Source: Kiloniellaceae bacterium
GTDB taxonomy: Bacteria; Pseudomonadota; Alphaproteobacteria; Kiloniellales; J153
Assembly: GCA_021776095.1 (NCBI GenBank)
Contig: JAJFGO010000073.1
Location: 1 to 59,678 of the forward strand
Direction of reading: 5' to 3'
DNA: 59,678 bases
The notes under the pieces were generated by a model, which was not told where the DNA came from, searched no databases, and worked only from the letters and a program-made list of their open reading frames with translations. A program made the position numbers and the translations under genes. Below are positions 53,384 to 59,678 of this stretch, piece by piece; position 1 is the stretch's first letter, and each line of letters begins with the position of its first letter.

Positions 53384-54302
53384 GGCGGCACCGGCGGTCC
53401 CGCGCCGGGACGAGCGGCCCTGGTTGGCGGCTGGCGCCGCTGCGGGCGCCGCCTTCCTGGTCGGTGCCGGGATCGTCGCCACCCGTTTCGTCATTGCCGA
53501 GACCCAGCCCGCGACCCTGGCCCTGCTGCGCTATGCTATCGGTTTTGGCTGCTTGCTGGTGCCGGCGGTTCTTGCCGGATTTCGGCGTTTCGATAGCCGC
53601 GATATCGCCCCGATCGCGCTGCTCGGTATCGTGCAATTCGGAGTCCTGATCGCCCTCTTGAATTACGGCCTGCAATTCGTGCCGTCCGGGCGCGGGTCCC
53701 TGATCTTCGCGACCTTTCCCTTGCTGACCATGATCGTCGCCGCGTTGCTCGGCATCGAGCCTTTGTCCCGGGCCAAGTCCCTGGGCGTCGGCCTGACGGT
53801 CATCGGGGTTGCCTTGGCGCTCAGCCCGAAGCTGGTTCTGGACGCGGGCCCCGCCGGGTCGTGGATCGGCGAACTGACGATCCTTGCCAGCGCCCTGTGC
53901 GGTGCCGTGTGCAGCGTTTTCTACCGGCCCTATCTGAGGAAGTACCCGACCCTGCAGGTCAGCGCCTTTGCCATGCTGGCCTCCATCGCCTTTCTGGCCG
54001 TGCCGGCCGGGCTGGAGGGCTTCTTCGACGCCCCGCCGCGCTTTAGCCCCATGGGCTGGGCCGCCGTGGGCTTCATCGGGCTCAGCAGCGCGCTCGGTTA
54101 CTACCTATGGCTTTGGGCCCTGGGCCACACCACGCCGACCCGGGTGTCGATCTTCCTGGCGCTCAGCCCGATCACAGCCACGGCGCTCGGCGCCCTGTGG
54201 CTTCGCGAAGGGGTGTCGATTGCCCTATTGGCCGGCTTAGCCTGCGTTGTGCTGGGCCTCTGGGTCGCCCATCGGCCGCCCGGCGGGATCCGGCGGGTTT
54301 AG
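53376..54302 (+). CDS. EamA/DMT-family transporter
   Basis: A 308-residue inner-membrane protein with ten predicted membrane segments formed by two EamA repeats, as in the drug/metabolite transporter superfamily (RhaT/PecM-like). Typical phrases are GLQFVPSGRGSLIFATFPLLTMIVAALLGIEPLSRAK and the second-repeat equivalent ALGHTTPTRVSIFLALSPITATALGALWLREG. Substrates of the family range from amino acids to purines, so none is assigned. The GTG start at 53376 overlaps the end of anmK by eight bases. Confidence 0.88.
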   Translation: MAEAAPAVPRRDERPWLAAGAAAGAAFLVGAGIVATRFVIAETQPATLALLRYAIGFGCLLVPAVLAGFRRFDSRDIAPIALLGIVQFGVLIALLNYGLQFVPSGRGSLIFATFPLLTMIVAALLGIEPLSRAKSLGVGLTVIGVALALSPKLVLDAGPAGSWIGELTILASALCGAVCSVFYRPYLRKYPTLQVSAFAMLASIAFLAVPAGLEGFFDAPPRFSPMGWAAVGFIGLSSALGYYLWLWALGHTTPTRVSIFLALSPITATALGALWLREGVSIALLAGLACVVLGLWVAHRPPGGIRRV

Positions 54303-54309
54303 CGGAGGC

Positions 54310-54972
54310 CTACCGTGCGATCGCGGTTTCTTCCAGGATCACCGACTTGGCCAGGTAATCATCGGTCACCTGGCTCAGCTCCTCCAGGTGCTCGTAGAAG
54401 AAGTGGCTGGCGCCCGGAATGATGCTGTGCTGGATCTTTAGTTGGCGTTGGCTCTGCAGCTTATCGACCAACTTGGCCACCGCCGCCTGGGGCACAATCT
54501 CGTCCTTGTCGCCCTGAACGATCAGGCCGGAGGACGGGCAGGGCGCCAGAAACGAGAAATCGAACATGTTGGCCGGCGGTGCCAGGGAGACGAAACCGCT
54601 GATCTCGGGCCGGCGCATCAGCAACTGCATGCCGATCCAGGCACCGAAGGAGAACCCGGCGATCCAGCAGGCCCCGGCATTCGGATTGAAGGTTTGCAGC
54701 CAATCCAGGGCCGAGGCGGCATCGGACAACTCGCCCTCCCCCCGATCGAAGGCGCCTTGGGAACGCCCGACACCCCGGAAGTTAAACCTTAGGACAGAAA
54801 ACCCCTGGCGGGCGAACGACTGGTACAGGGTGTAGACCACCTTGTTATTCATCGTCCCACCGTGTTGGGGATGGGGATGCAGAATCAGGGCGATAGGCGC
54901 GTTGTGCTCGCGGCTATGTTGATACCGGCCTTCGAGCCGTCCATCCGGTCCGCTTATGATTATTTCGGGCAT
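54310..54972 (-). CDS. Alpha/beta hydrolase, 220 aa
   Basis: A soluble serine-hydrolase-fold protein. The oxyanion region is LILHPHPQHGGTMNNKV, the nucleophile elbow is AGFSFGAWIG (Ser about residue 109), the acid is in GDKDEIVPQ and the His in PGASHFFYEHL. The HPHPQHGG motif marks a widespread bacterial subgroup of unknown substrate. It is divergent from cysE, with the IscR-like promoter in the gap. Confidence 0.85.
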   Translation of the reverse strand: MPEIIISGPDGRLEGRYQHSREHNAPIALILHPHPQHGGTMNNKVVYTLYQSFARQGFSVLRFNFRGVGRSQGAFDRGEGELSDAASALDWLQTFNPNAGACWIAGFSFGAWIGMQLLMRRPEISGFVSLAPPANMFDFSFLAPCPSSGLIVQGDKDEIVPQAAVAKLVDKLQSQRQLKIQHSIIPGASHFFYEHLEELSQVTDDYLAKSVILEETAIAR

Positions 54973-55073
54973 TGAATTGGGGAATTCCTATAATAGGCTG
55001 TTATTATTGTATTTTACTGGGTGGGCCCAAGTCAAGATTTCTCAGCCGCGGCACCCGCTCCGGCTTCGACCCT

Positions 55074-55098
55074 ATACTTGACCAATTTGGTCGGAAAA
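55074..55098 (+). promoter_or_regulatory. IscR-like palindrome on the cysE promoter
   Basis: GACCAA-T-TTGGTC (55080-55092) is a perfect palindrome within ATACTTGACCAATTTGGTCG, close to type 1 IscR boxes. It overlaps the -35 TTGACC (55078-55083). A -10-like TATATC starts 17 bases later at 55101. Bound holo-IscR would therefore block this promoter. Confidence 0.6.
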
Positions 55099-55196
55099 CC
55101 TATATCCTTAACTTGGATGCCGATGCGCCCGGCGCATTTGGTTGATCCGAAGCTTTTAACGAGGTGCCTCCTAACAATAGCACGAGGGGCGAAGAT

Positions 55197-55967
55197 ATGT
55201 TCAAGACAATCCGGGACGAAATCGACGCCATGATGGCGCGCGACCCCGCGGCGCGCTCGCGTTTAGAGGTGGTGCTTTGTTACCCCGGATTCCAGGCTCT
55301 GATGTGCTATCGCCTGTCGAGTGCGCTTTGGCGCCGGGATTGGCACCTGCTGGGGCGCTGGATATCGCAACTTGGCCGTAGCCTAACCGGTATCGAGATC
55401 CATCCGGGCGCGGTCATTGGCCGCCGCCTCTTCATCGATCATGGCATGGGTGTGGTGATCGGCGAGACCAGCCGGATCGGGGACGGCGTGACCCTTTATC
55501 ACGGCGTCACCTTGGGCGGCGTCGCGCCTAGCGTCGATAGTCATAACCAACGCGATACCAAACGGCATCCGACCCTTGAGGACGGCGTCATCATCGGCTC
55601 CGGCGCGCAAGTGCTGGGGCCCATCACGGTCGGCGATTGCGCCCGTGTCGGCGCCAATGCGGTGGTGACCAAGGACGTGCCGCGCTGCGCCACGGTGGTC
55701 GGCATTCCGGCCCGAGTGGTCAATGGGCGGCAGGGGCAGCAGAGCACCGAGAAGCCGGGTTTCGTCGCCTACGGCACGCCGACCGGCGACATCCCGGACC
55801 CCGTGGCGCGGGCCATCGAAGGCCTGCTGGACGAGGTGCAAAGCCTGCGCGCGCGGGTCAACCATCTGGAATCCGAGAATGGTGCCACGGCCGATCGTGC
55901 CGAGGCCGGCGCGGCGCAGTCCTCGGCCGCGCCACAGGGCGAGGACGCACCCACGAAATGTTGTTAG
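55197..55967 (+). CDS. cysE: Serine O-acetyltransferase
   Basis: A 256-residue enzyme that acetylates L-serine with acetyl-CoA, the first step of cysteine synthesis. It has the helical N-terminal domain and the left-handed beta-helix of hexapeptide repeats ([34 protein letters not shown] in parts), with the catalytic His/Asp in DHGMG. The C-terminal tail is longer and charged and does not end in the usual Ile, which may affect binding to CysK. The ATG at 55197 follows AGGGGCGAAG. iscR follows after 55 bases. Confidence 0.93.
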   Translation: MFKTIRDEIDAMMARDPAARSRLEVVLCYPGFQALMCYRLSSALWRRDWHLLGRWISQLGRSLTGIEIHPGAVIGRRLFIDHGMGVVIGETSRIGDGVTLYHGVTLGGVAPSVDSHNQRDTKRHPTLEDGVIIGSGAQVLGPITVGDCARVGANAVVTKDVPRCATVVGIPARVVNGRQGQQSTEKPGFVAYGTPTGDIPDPVARAIEGLLDEVQSLRARVNHLESENGATADRAEAGAAQSSAAPQGEDAPTKCC

Positions 55968-56022
55968 GTCCGGTCCCGGCGCGGCGCCGGGGCGGACCGT
56001 CAAGTCTAGGAGGAGTGTAGGG

Positions 56023-56493
56023 GTGAAGCTGAGCACTAAAGGACGTTACGCCGTCATGGCGATGGTCGATCTCGCGGTCAACAGCAACGGCCGGCCGGTG
56101 TCTCTAGCCGACATCGCGGATCGTCAGGAAATTTCACTGTCCTACCTGGAGCAGTTGTTCGCGAAATTGCGGCGCGGCGGTCTGGTCAACAGCGTGCGCG
56201 GCCCCGGCGGCGGCTATCTCTTTGCCCGCGAAATCGGCGACACCCGGATCTCCGATATCATCTTGGCGGTTGACGAGCCGATCCGCGCCACCCGTTGCAC
56301 GCCCGGCCAGCCCTTTGGCTGCCGCAGCAACCGCACCCGCTGTCAGACCCACGACCTTTGGGAGGAACTGGGCAATCAGATCTATCTGTATTTAAGCTCT
56401 GTTAGTATCGGCGATGTGGTCGCGCAACGGGTTCTAGGCAGCAGCGGCCTTATCCAGGCCGAGGATAGCGGGCCGATCCAAGCATCCAAGTGA
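56023..56493 (+). CDS. iscR: Rrf2-family Fe-S regulator IscR
   Basis: A 156-residue [2Fe-2S] transcription regulator. The winged helix is at the N-terminus (KLSTKGRYAVMAMVDLA, LSYLEQLFAKLRRGGLV, GPGGGYLFAR). The cluster ligands are Cys92, Cys100 and Cys107 plus His110, spaced slightly wider than in E. coli IscR. GTG 56023 follows AGGAGG by nine bases. It senses Fe-S supply and probably binds the palindrome on the cysE promoter, controlling cysE, itself and the cysteine desulfurase. Confidence 0.94.
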   Translation: MKLSTKGRYAVMAMVDLAVNSNGRPVSLADIADRQEISLSYLEQLFAKLRRGGLVNSVRGPGGGYLFAREIGDTRISDIILAVDEPIRATRCTPGQPFGCRSNRTRCQTHDLWEELGNQIYLYLSSVSIGDVVAQRVLGSSGLIQAEDSGPIQASK

Positions 56494-56539
56494 CACCGCC
56501 GCGACGGCCGTCACCAACACCGGGCCGCTAGCCAAGCCG

Positions 56540-57661
56540 ATGGGCGCGAGCTACCTCGACTATAACGCGACCGCGCCCTTGCGGCCGGAAGCCCGCGAGG
56601 CCATGACCGCCGCCTTGGCAGAGGTCGGCAATGCCTCGTCCGTCCATGGCTTTGGCCGCCGGGCGCGCCACAAAATCGAGGATGCCCGCGAGGCGGTGGC
56701 CGCCCTGGTCGGGGCGGTGCCCGGCCAAGTGATCTTCACCTCCGGTGGGACCGAGGCCAACAACATGGCCCTTAGGATCGCCAGGCGCGGGATTCTGGCC
56801 TCGGCTGGCGAGCACGATTCGGTTTTGCGCGCCGGTGCCGTTTCGCTGGCGCTCTTGCGCCCGGACGGAGTGGTCGATCTGGCGCGTCTGGCGCACCTCT
56901 TGGACGCGGAACCTGGGCCGGACCTGGTATCGGTGATGCTGGCGAACAACGAGACCGGTGTGATTCAACCGGTCGCGGAGGCGGCGCGCCTGGCCCATGC
57001 CGGTGGCGCGCTATTGCATTGCGACGCTGTTCAGGCGGCCGGAAAGCTGTCCATAGACATGGCTTCTCTGGGTGCCGACCTCATCAGCCTTTCGGCCCAC
57101 AAACTGGGCGGGCCTCAAGGAGCCGGCGCCTTGATCCTGGGCGAGGATGTGGTGCTGGAGCCTTTGCTGCGCGGCGGCGGGCAGGAGCGCCGGCGGCGCG
57201 CCGGGACCGAGAACGTGGCCGCGATCGCCGGCTTCGGGGCCGCCGCGCGCGCGGCCTTGCGCGATCTGGAGGCCCAGCAAAGCGTGGCGGAACTGGCGGC
57301 CCTGCGCGACGATCTGGAGCGCCAGGTTTGCGCCCTGGCCCCCGATGCTGTCCTGCATGGTGCGGGCGCGCCGCGATTGCCGAACACCGCTTGCTTCGGG
57401 GTTCCCGGTTTGGCGGCCGAGACTTTGGTCATGGCGCTCGACCTGGCCGGTGTGGCCATCGGCGCGGGCTCGGCCTGTTCTTCGGGCAAGGTCGCGCCAT
57501 CTCATGTCTTGCTGGCCATGGGCGCTAGCCAAGGCGAAGCCGCGGAGGCGATCCGGGTTAGCCTGGGCTGGGCCAGCGGCGCCGAAGACATCGCGCATTT
57601 TATCTCCGCCTGGCGCGCCTGCCTGGAGCGCCGCCGCGAGTCCAAACCCATGGCGGTCTGA
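56540..57661 (+). CDS. Cysteine desulfurase, NifS/IscS family
   Basis: A 373-residue PLP enzyme that takes sulfur from cysteine and passes it on as persulfide for Fe-S cluster building. PLP Lys188 is in [14 protein letters not shown] and the persulfide Cys313 is in [16 protein letters not shown]-terminal [14 protein letters not shown] and [12 protein letters not shown] are typical. It follows iscR by 46 bases and precedes a ferredoxin. It is somewhat shorter than E. coli IscS, so it may serve as one of several desulfurases in the cell. Confidence 0.92.
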   Translation: MGASYLDYNATAPLRPEAREAMTAALAEVGNASSVHGFGRRARHKIEDAREAVAALVGAVPGQVIFTSGGTEANNMALRIARRGILASAGEHDSVLRAGAVSLALLRPDGVVDLARLAHLLDAEPGPDLVSVMLANNETGVIQPVAEAARLAHAGGALLHCDAVQAAGKLSIDMASLGADLISLSAHKLGGPQGAGALILGEDVVLEPLLRGGGQERRRRAGTENVAAIAGFGAAARAALRDLEAQQSVAELAALRDDLERQVCALAPDAVLHGAGAPRLPNTACFGVPGLAAETLVMALDLAGVAIGAGSACSSGKVAPSHVLLAMGASQGEAAEAIRVSLGWASGAEDIAHFISAWRACLERRRESKPMAV

Positions 57662-57789
57662 TGCGGCACGCCAGGCGGGCTGGCAATCGCGTTGCAATTC
57701 CACTAAGTAGCGCATCCGAAACAAGGTGCCGGCCAGGTCCGGCGACGCAAATCCGCCGAAACGCCGAAGTCAAGCAGGAGCCGGACGAC

Positions 57790-58122
57790 ATGCCGAAAAT
57801 GGTCTTCATCGAGAGGGACGGAACGCACAAGGAAGTCGAGGCCCCGCTTGGTCTGTCCGTGCTCGAGATCGCCCACCGCAACGACGTCGATATCGAAGGT
57901 GCCTGCGACGGTTCGCTGGCGTGTTCGACCTGCCATGTGATCGTGGCGGATGATTGGTTCGACCGTTTGAAGGGCGTTTCGGAGGACGAGGAGGACATGC
58001 TCGATCTGGCTTTCGGCCTGACCGCGACCTCACGCCTGGGCTGCCAGCTCATTATGACCGACGCCCTGGATGGGCTGACCGTCAAACTGCCCGCGGAAAC
58101 CCGCAACATGCTACTCGACTGA
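57790..58122 (+). CDS. fdx: ISC-type [2Fe-2S] ferredoxin
   Basis: A 110-residue adrenodoxin-type ferredoxin. The cluster cysteines are Cys39, Cys45 and Cys48 in [14 protein letters not shown] and Cys85 in LGCQLIM. It supplies electrons for Fe-S cluster assembly and for some hydroxylases. The ATG at 57790 is preceded by a purine-rich site (CAGGAGCCGGACGAC), and a 128-base gap separates it from the desulfurase. tenA follows after 14 bases. Confidence 0.94.
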   Translation: MPKMVFIERDGTHKEVEAPLGLSVLEIAHRNDVDIEGACDGSLACSTCHVIVADDWFDRLKGVSEDEEDMLDLAFGLTATSRLGCQLIMTDALDGLTVKLPAETRNMLLD

Positions 58123-58136
58123 TTAGGGGCGGCGAT

Positions 58137-58850
58137 TTGGCCGACGATCGCGACATCGGCGCCGGCGGCGATGTCCTGAGCCGCTTAAAGGCAACCTGCA
58201 CGGCGCAGTGGGCCGACTACGTTGGCCATGACTTCGTCCGACGCCTAGCGGACGGCAGCTTGCCGGAGGCCTGCTTCCGGCACTATCTGACCCAAGACTA
58301 CCTCTTCCTGGTGCACTTCAGCCGCGCCTATGCCCTGGCGGTATACAAGGCCGACGATCTGACCGAAATGCGTCAGGCGGCGGCGACTTTGCATGCTCTG
58401 CTGAACACCGAGATGTCCCTGCATCTGCGCGTCTGCGCCGGCTGGGGCCTGAGCGAGGCGGATATCACGGCGGTGCCCGAAGCCGACGCCAATTTGGCCT
58501 ATACCCGATTCGTGCTGGATAGCGGCATGGCCGGAGACCTCTTGGATCTGCTGGTCGCGCTCGCGCCTTGCGTGGTGGGATACGGAGAGATCGGTGCCCG
58601 CCTGCTGGCCGATCCGGCGACCCAACTGGAGGGCAATCCCTACCGCGATTGGATCGAGGCCTATAGTGGCGCGGAGTACCGGGAGGTCGCCGAGGCCGCC
58701 GCCGCGCAACTCGAACGGGTCGCCGACCGGCGCTTGGGAGATCGGCCAGCCGACTCGCCGCGCTGGGCCTCGTTGGCCCGAACCTTTCAAACCGCGACGC
58801 GGCTCGAGATTGGATTCTGGGATATGGGGCTCACACCGCCCGCGGCGTGA
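58137..58850 (+). CDS. tenA: TenA family thiaminase II
   Basis: A 237-residue heme-oxygenase-fold protein that hydrolyses aminopyrimidine breakdown products of thiamin for salvage. Typical are FRHYLTQDYLFLVHFSRAYALAV, the active-site Cys in ALAPCVVGYGEIG, NPYRDWIEAYSG and the C-terminal EIGFWDMGL. It starts at TTG 58137 after AGGGGCGG; no ATG fits the family length. It is 14 bases after the ferredoxin and probably cotranscribed with it. Confidence 0.88.
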   Translation: MADDRDIGAGGDVLSRLKATCTAQWADYVGHDFVRRLADGSLPEACFRHYLTQDYLFLVHFSRAYALAVYKADDLTEMRQAAATLHALLNTEMSLHLRVCAGWGLSEADITAVPEADANLAYTRFVLDSGMAGDLLDLLVALAPCVVGYGEIGARLLADPATQLEGNPYRDWIEAYSGAEYREVAEAAAAQLERVADRRLGDRPADSPRWASLARTFQTATRLEIGFWDMGLTPPAA

Positions 58851-58871
58851 ACCGCCTGCCGCGCGCTCGGG

Positions 58872-59057
58872 TTAGGCCGCGACGCTCTTACGCTGGGCCG
58901 CCGGCGTCCGGCCTTCGGCGGCATCGATCGCGTTCGTGAAGCGGGTCAGGACGGTCTCGCTCAAGTCGCCGCACGCCTGGTTGACGGATAACTGACGGCG
59001 TAGCCGCGCCGCCAGGGCAGCGTCCTCACCGGTCTGCCGATCCTCATTTCTCTGCAT
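58872..59057 (-). CDS. Small hypothetical protein, 61 aa
   Basis: A short charged protein beginning MQRNEDRQTGEDAALAARLR, with one cysteine and a predicted helical middle. It is not similar to a family I can name. A GGGAGG site precedes its ATG at the right distance and it has its own AT-rich upstream region, so it is probably real. It is convergent with tenA. Confidence 0.5.
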   Translation of the reverse strand: MQRNEDRQTGEDAALAARLRRQLSVNQACGDLSETVLTRFTNAIDAAEGRTPAAQRKSVAA

Positions 59058-59139
59058 TTTTGGCCTCCCTTCTCATTTGTCTGGAAGATCACCATTCCAA
59101 CAGAGAAAGGTTTAATTTTTGTTTACCTCCTAAAAACCA

Positions 59140-59151
59140 TTGGTTAACCAA
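59140..59151. other. Palindrome TTGGTTAACCAA in an AT-rich gap
   Basis: A perfect 12-base palindrome, within the AT-rich stretch 59094-59165 upstream of the 61-aa gene. It is a possible operator. A 7-of-8 match to a CtrA box (59112-59126) lies closer to that gene but is weak evidence in such AT-rich DNA. Confidence 0.35.
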
Positions 59152-59207
59152 TATTGTTAATGTCTGATGAGATCCGGGCCAATGACGGCCCGGCGGCGCC
59201 GCCGCGA

Positions 59208-59678
59208 CTAGGGGGCTATGGCCTGGGCGGAGATCTTTCCGAAGATCGCATCCAACTCTTTCGCCATTGTGCGCAGCGCCTCGCCGCCGTCCGTGTACGG
59301 CGCGAATACTGCCGACGGCGTCTTGTAACTGAGGGTCGCGGTCCCGTCGGCGTTCTCGGTGACGTAGAAGCGGATCGGCGCCTCGATCCCGGCGGCGACG
59401 CTGGCCTCCAGCATGCGTACGGCGAAGCGCGGATGATAAACGCCGATCACCATGTTGCCCGGGATGTCCTTCTTCAGCACCTTCTTGGCGCCGACTGTCG
59501 CGCTGGCCCGGGTGACCAGGCCCATCTTGTTGGCCTTGACCGCGGCATCGACCCGGGCGATCAGGTCCTTATAGGAATGCGCGGTCTTGTTGACCGACCA
59601 ACCCGGCGCGGCGGCGATTTCGGCCTGGGCCGGCGGGACCTGCAGTAAGAACGCTGCCAGGGCAGCCAGCACGAAATG
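59208..59678 (-). CDS. DUF302 protein, exported, cut by window edge
   Basis: At least 156 residues of a DUF302 protein. A hydrophobic export signal is present (LAALAAFLLQVPPAQA). The domain shows the features VNKTAHSYKDLIARVDAAVK, IPGNMVIGVYHPRFAVRMLEAS and AGIEAPIRFYVTEN. The frame stays open to the edge, so the true start probably lies outside the window; an internal GTG at 59672 is the only alternative. The function of DUF302 is unsettled. It is leftward, on the same strand as the 61-aa gene. Confidence 0.85.
   Translation of the reverse strand, partial: HFVLAALAAFLLQVPPAQAEIAAAPGWSVNKTAHSYKDLIARVDAAVKANKMGLVTRASATVGAKKVLKKDIPGNMVIGVYHPRFAVRMLEASVAAGIEAPIRFYVTENADGTATLSYKTPSAVFAPYTDGGEALRTMAKELDAIFGKISAQAIAP

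Noticed and set aside
59112-59126. CtrA box upstream of the 61-aa gene
   Set aside because: Only seven of eight bases match (TTAA-N7-TTAC), in a very AT-rich stretch where such matches arise by chance.

Overview
The window reads as a high-GC alphaproteobacterial chromosome, most likely a member of the Rhodospirillales in the broad sense. The indicators are an NDUFA12-type complex I subunit next to MlaD and a DUF2155 protein, the dsbA–aroQ–accB–accC–aat run, an RNase E with an acidic insertion, a ubiTUV operon and perfect CtrA-type boxes. A genus cannot be named from the sequence alone. No rRNA, tRNA, CRISPR array, insertion sequence or prophage is visible. Coding is dense apart from the first 2.8 kb.

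Layout. 1-2.85 kb is a small accessory patch: a short hypothetical gene, a secreted lipoprotein with two Ig-like repeats, a decayed partial copy of the first gene and a frameshifted Phd-type antitoxin. 2.86-9.5 kb holds a KefB-like antiporter, CBS and cupin proteins, an NAD(P)H/flavodoxin-type reductase, NDUFA12, MlaD, a DUF2155 protein, a conserved hypothetical and the fluoride channel CrcB. 9.5-15 kb is a leftward set: M48 protease, DsbA-like protein, AroQ, AccB, AccC and Aat. 15-25 kb carries a divergent gamma-glutamyltransferase-like lipoprotein, a PLP aminotransferase, RNase E, the AmiC amidase and penicillin-binding protein 1A. 25-27.5 kb is ubiTUV (oxygen-independent ubiquinone synthesis) with a perfect FNR box. 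27.6-34.8 kb is more variable: a DUF2161 protein, a PAS histidine kinase, a TetR/tautomerase/hydrolase module with twin operators, and an M24 hydrolase plus Asp/Glu-racemase-like pair. 34.9-36 kb is prfB with its programmed +1 frameshift, followed by a REP-like inverted repeat. 36.2-44.3 kb is rich in signalling: two response regulators, two PilZ proteins, a class III cyclase and a hybrid kinase, with Bcp, MmcQ/YjbR and DUF455 proteins among them. 44.5-54.3 kb is glnE, a YhdP/AsmA-like giant, tyrS, anmK and an EamA transporter. 54.3-58.9 kb is a cysteine and Fe-S block (alpha/beta hydrolase, cysE, iscR, cysteine desulfurase, [2Fe-2S] ferredoxin) followed by tenA. The window ends in a small hypothetical gene and a DUF302 protein cut by the edge.

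How the parts work together. The cysE promoter carries an IscR-like palindrome over its -35, which would tie cysteine supply to Fe-S status through the iscR gene in the same block. The ubiTUV operon has an FNR box, as expected for anaerobic quinone synthesis. Two perfect TTAA-N7-TTAA boxes lie upstream of amiC and of the PAS kinase and suggest CtrA input to cell separation and signalling. No wholly new multi-gene system is evident. The most promising items are regulatory (FNR box with a possibly leaderless ubiT, IscR box, TetR twin operators, CtrA boxes) and single-gene oddities: a CTG start on PBP1A, a GGT-like lipoprotein with Ser in place of the nucleophile Thr, a degenerate PilZ partner and a decayed gene duplicate.
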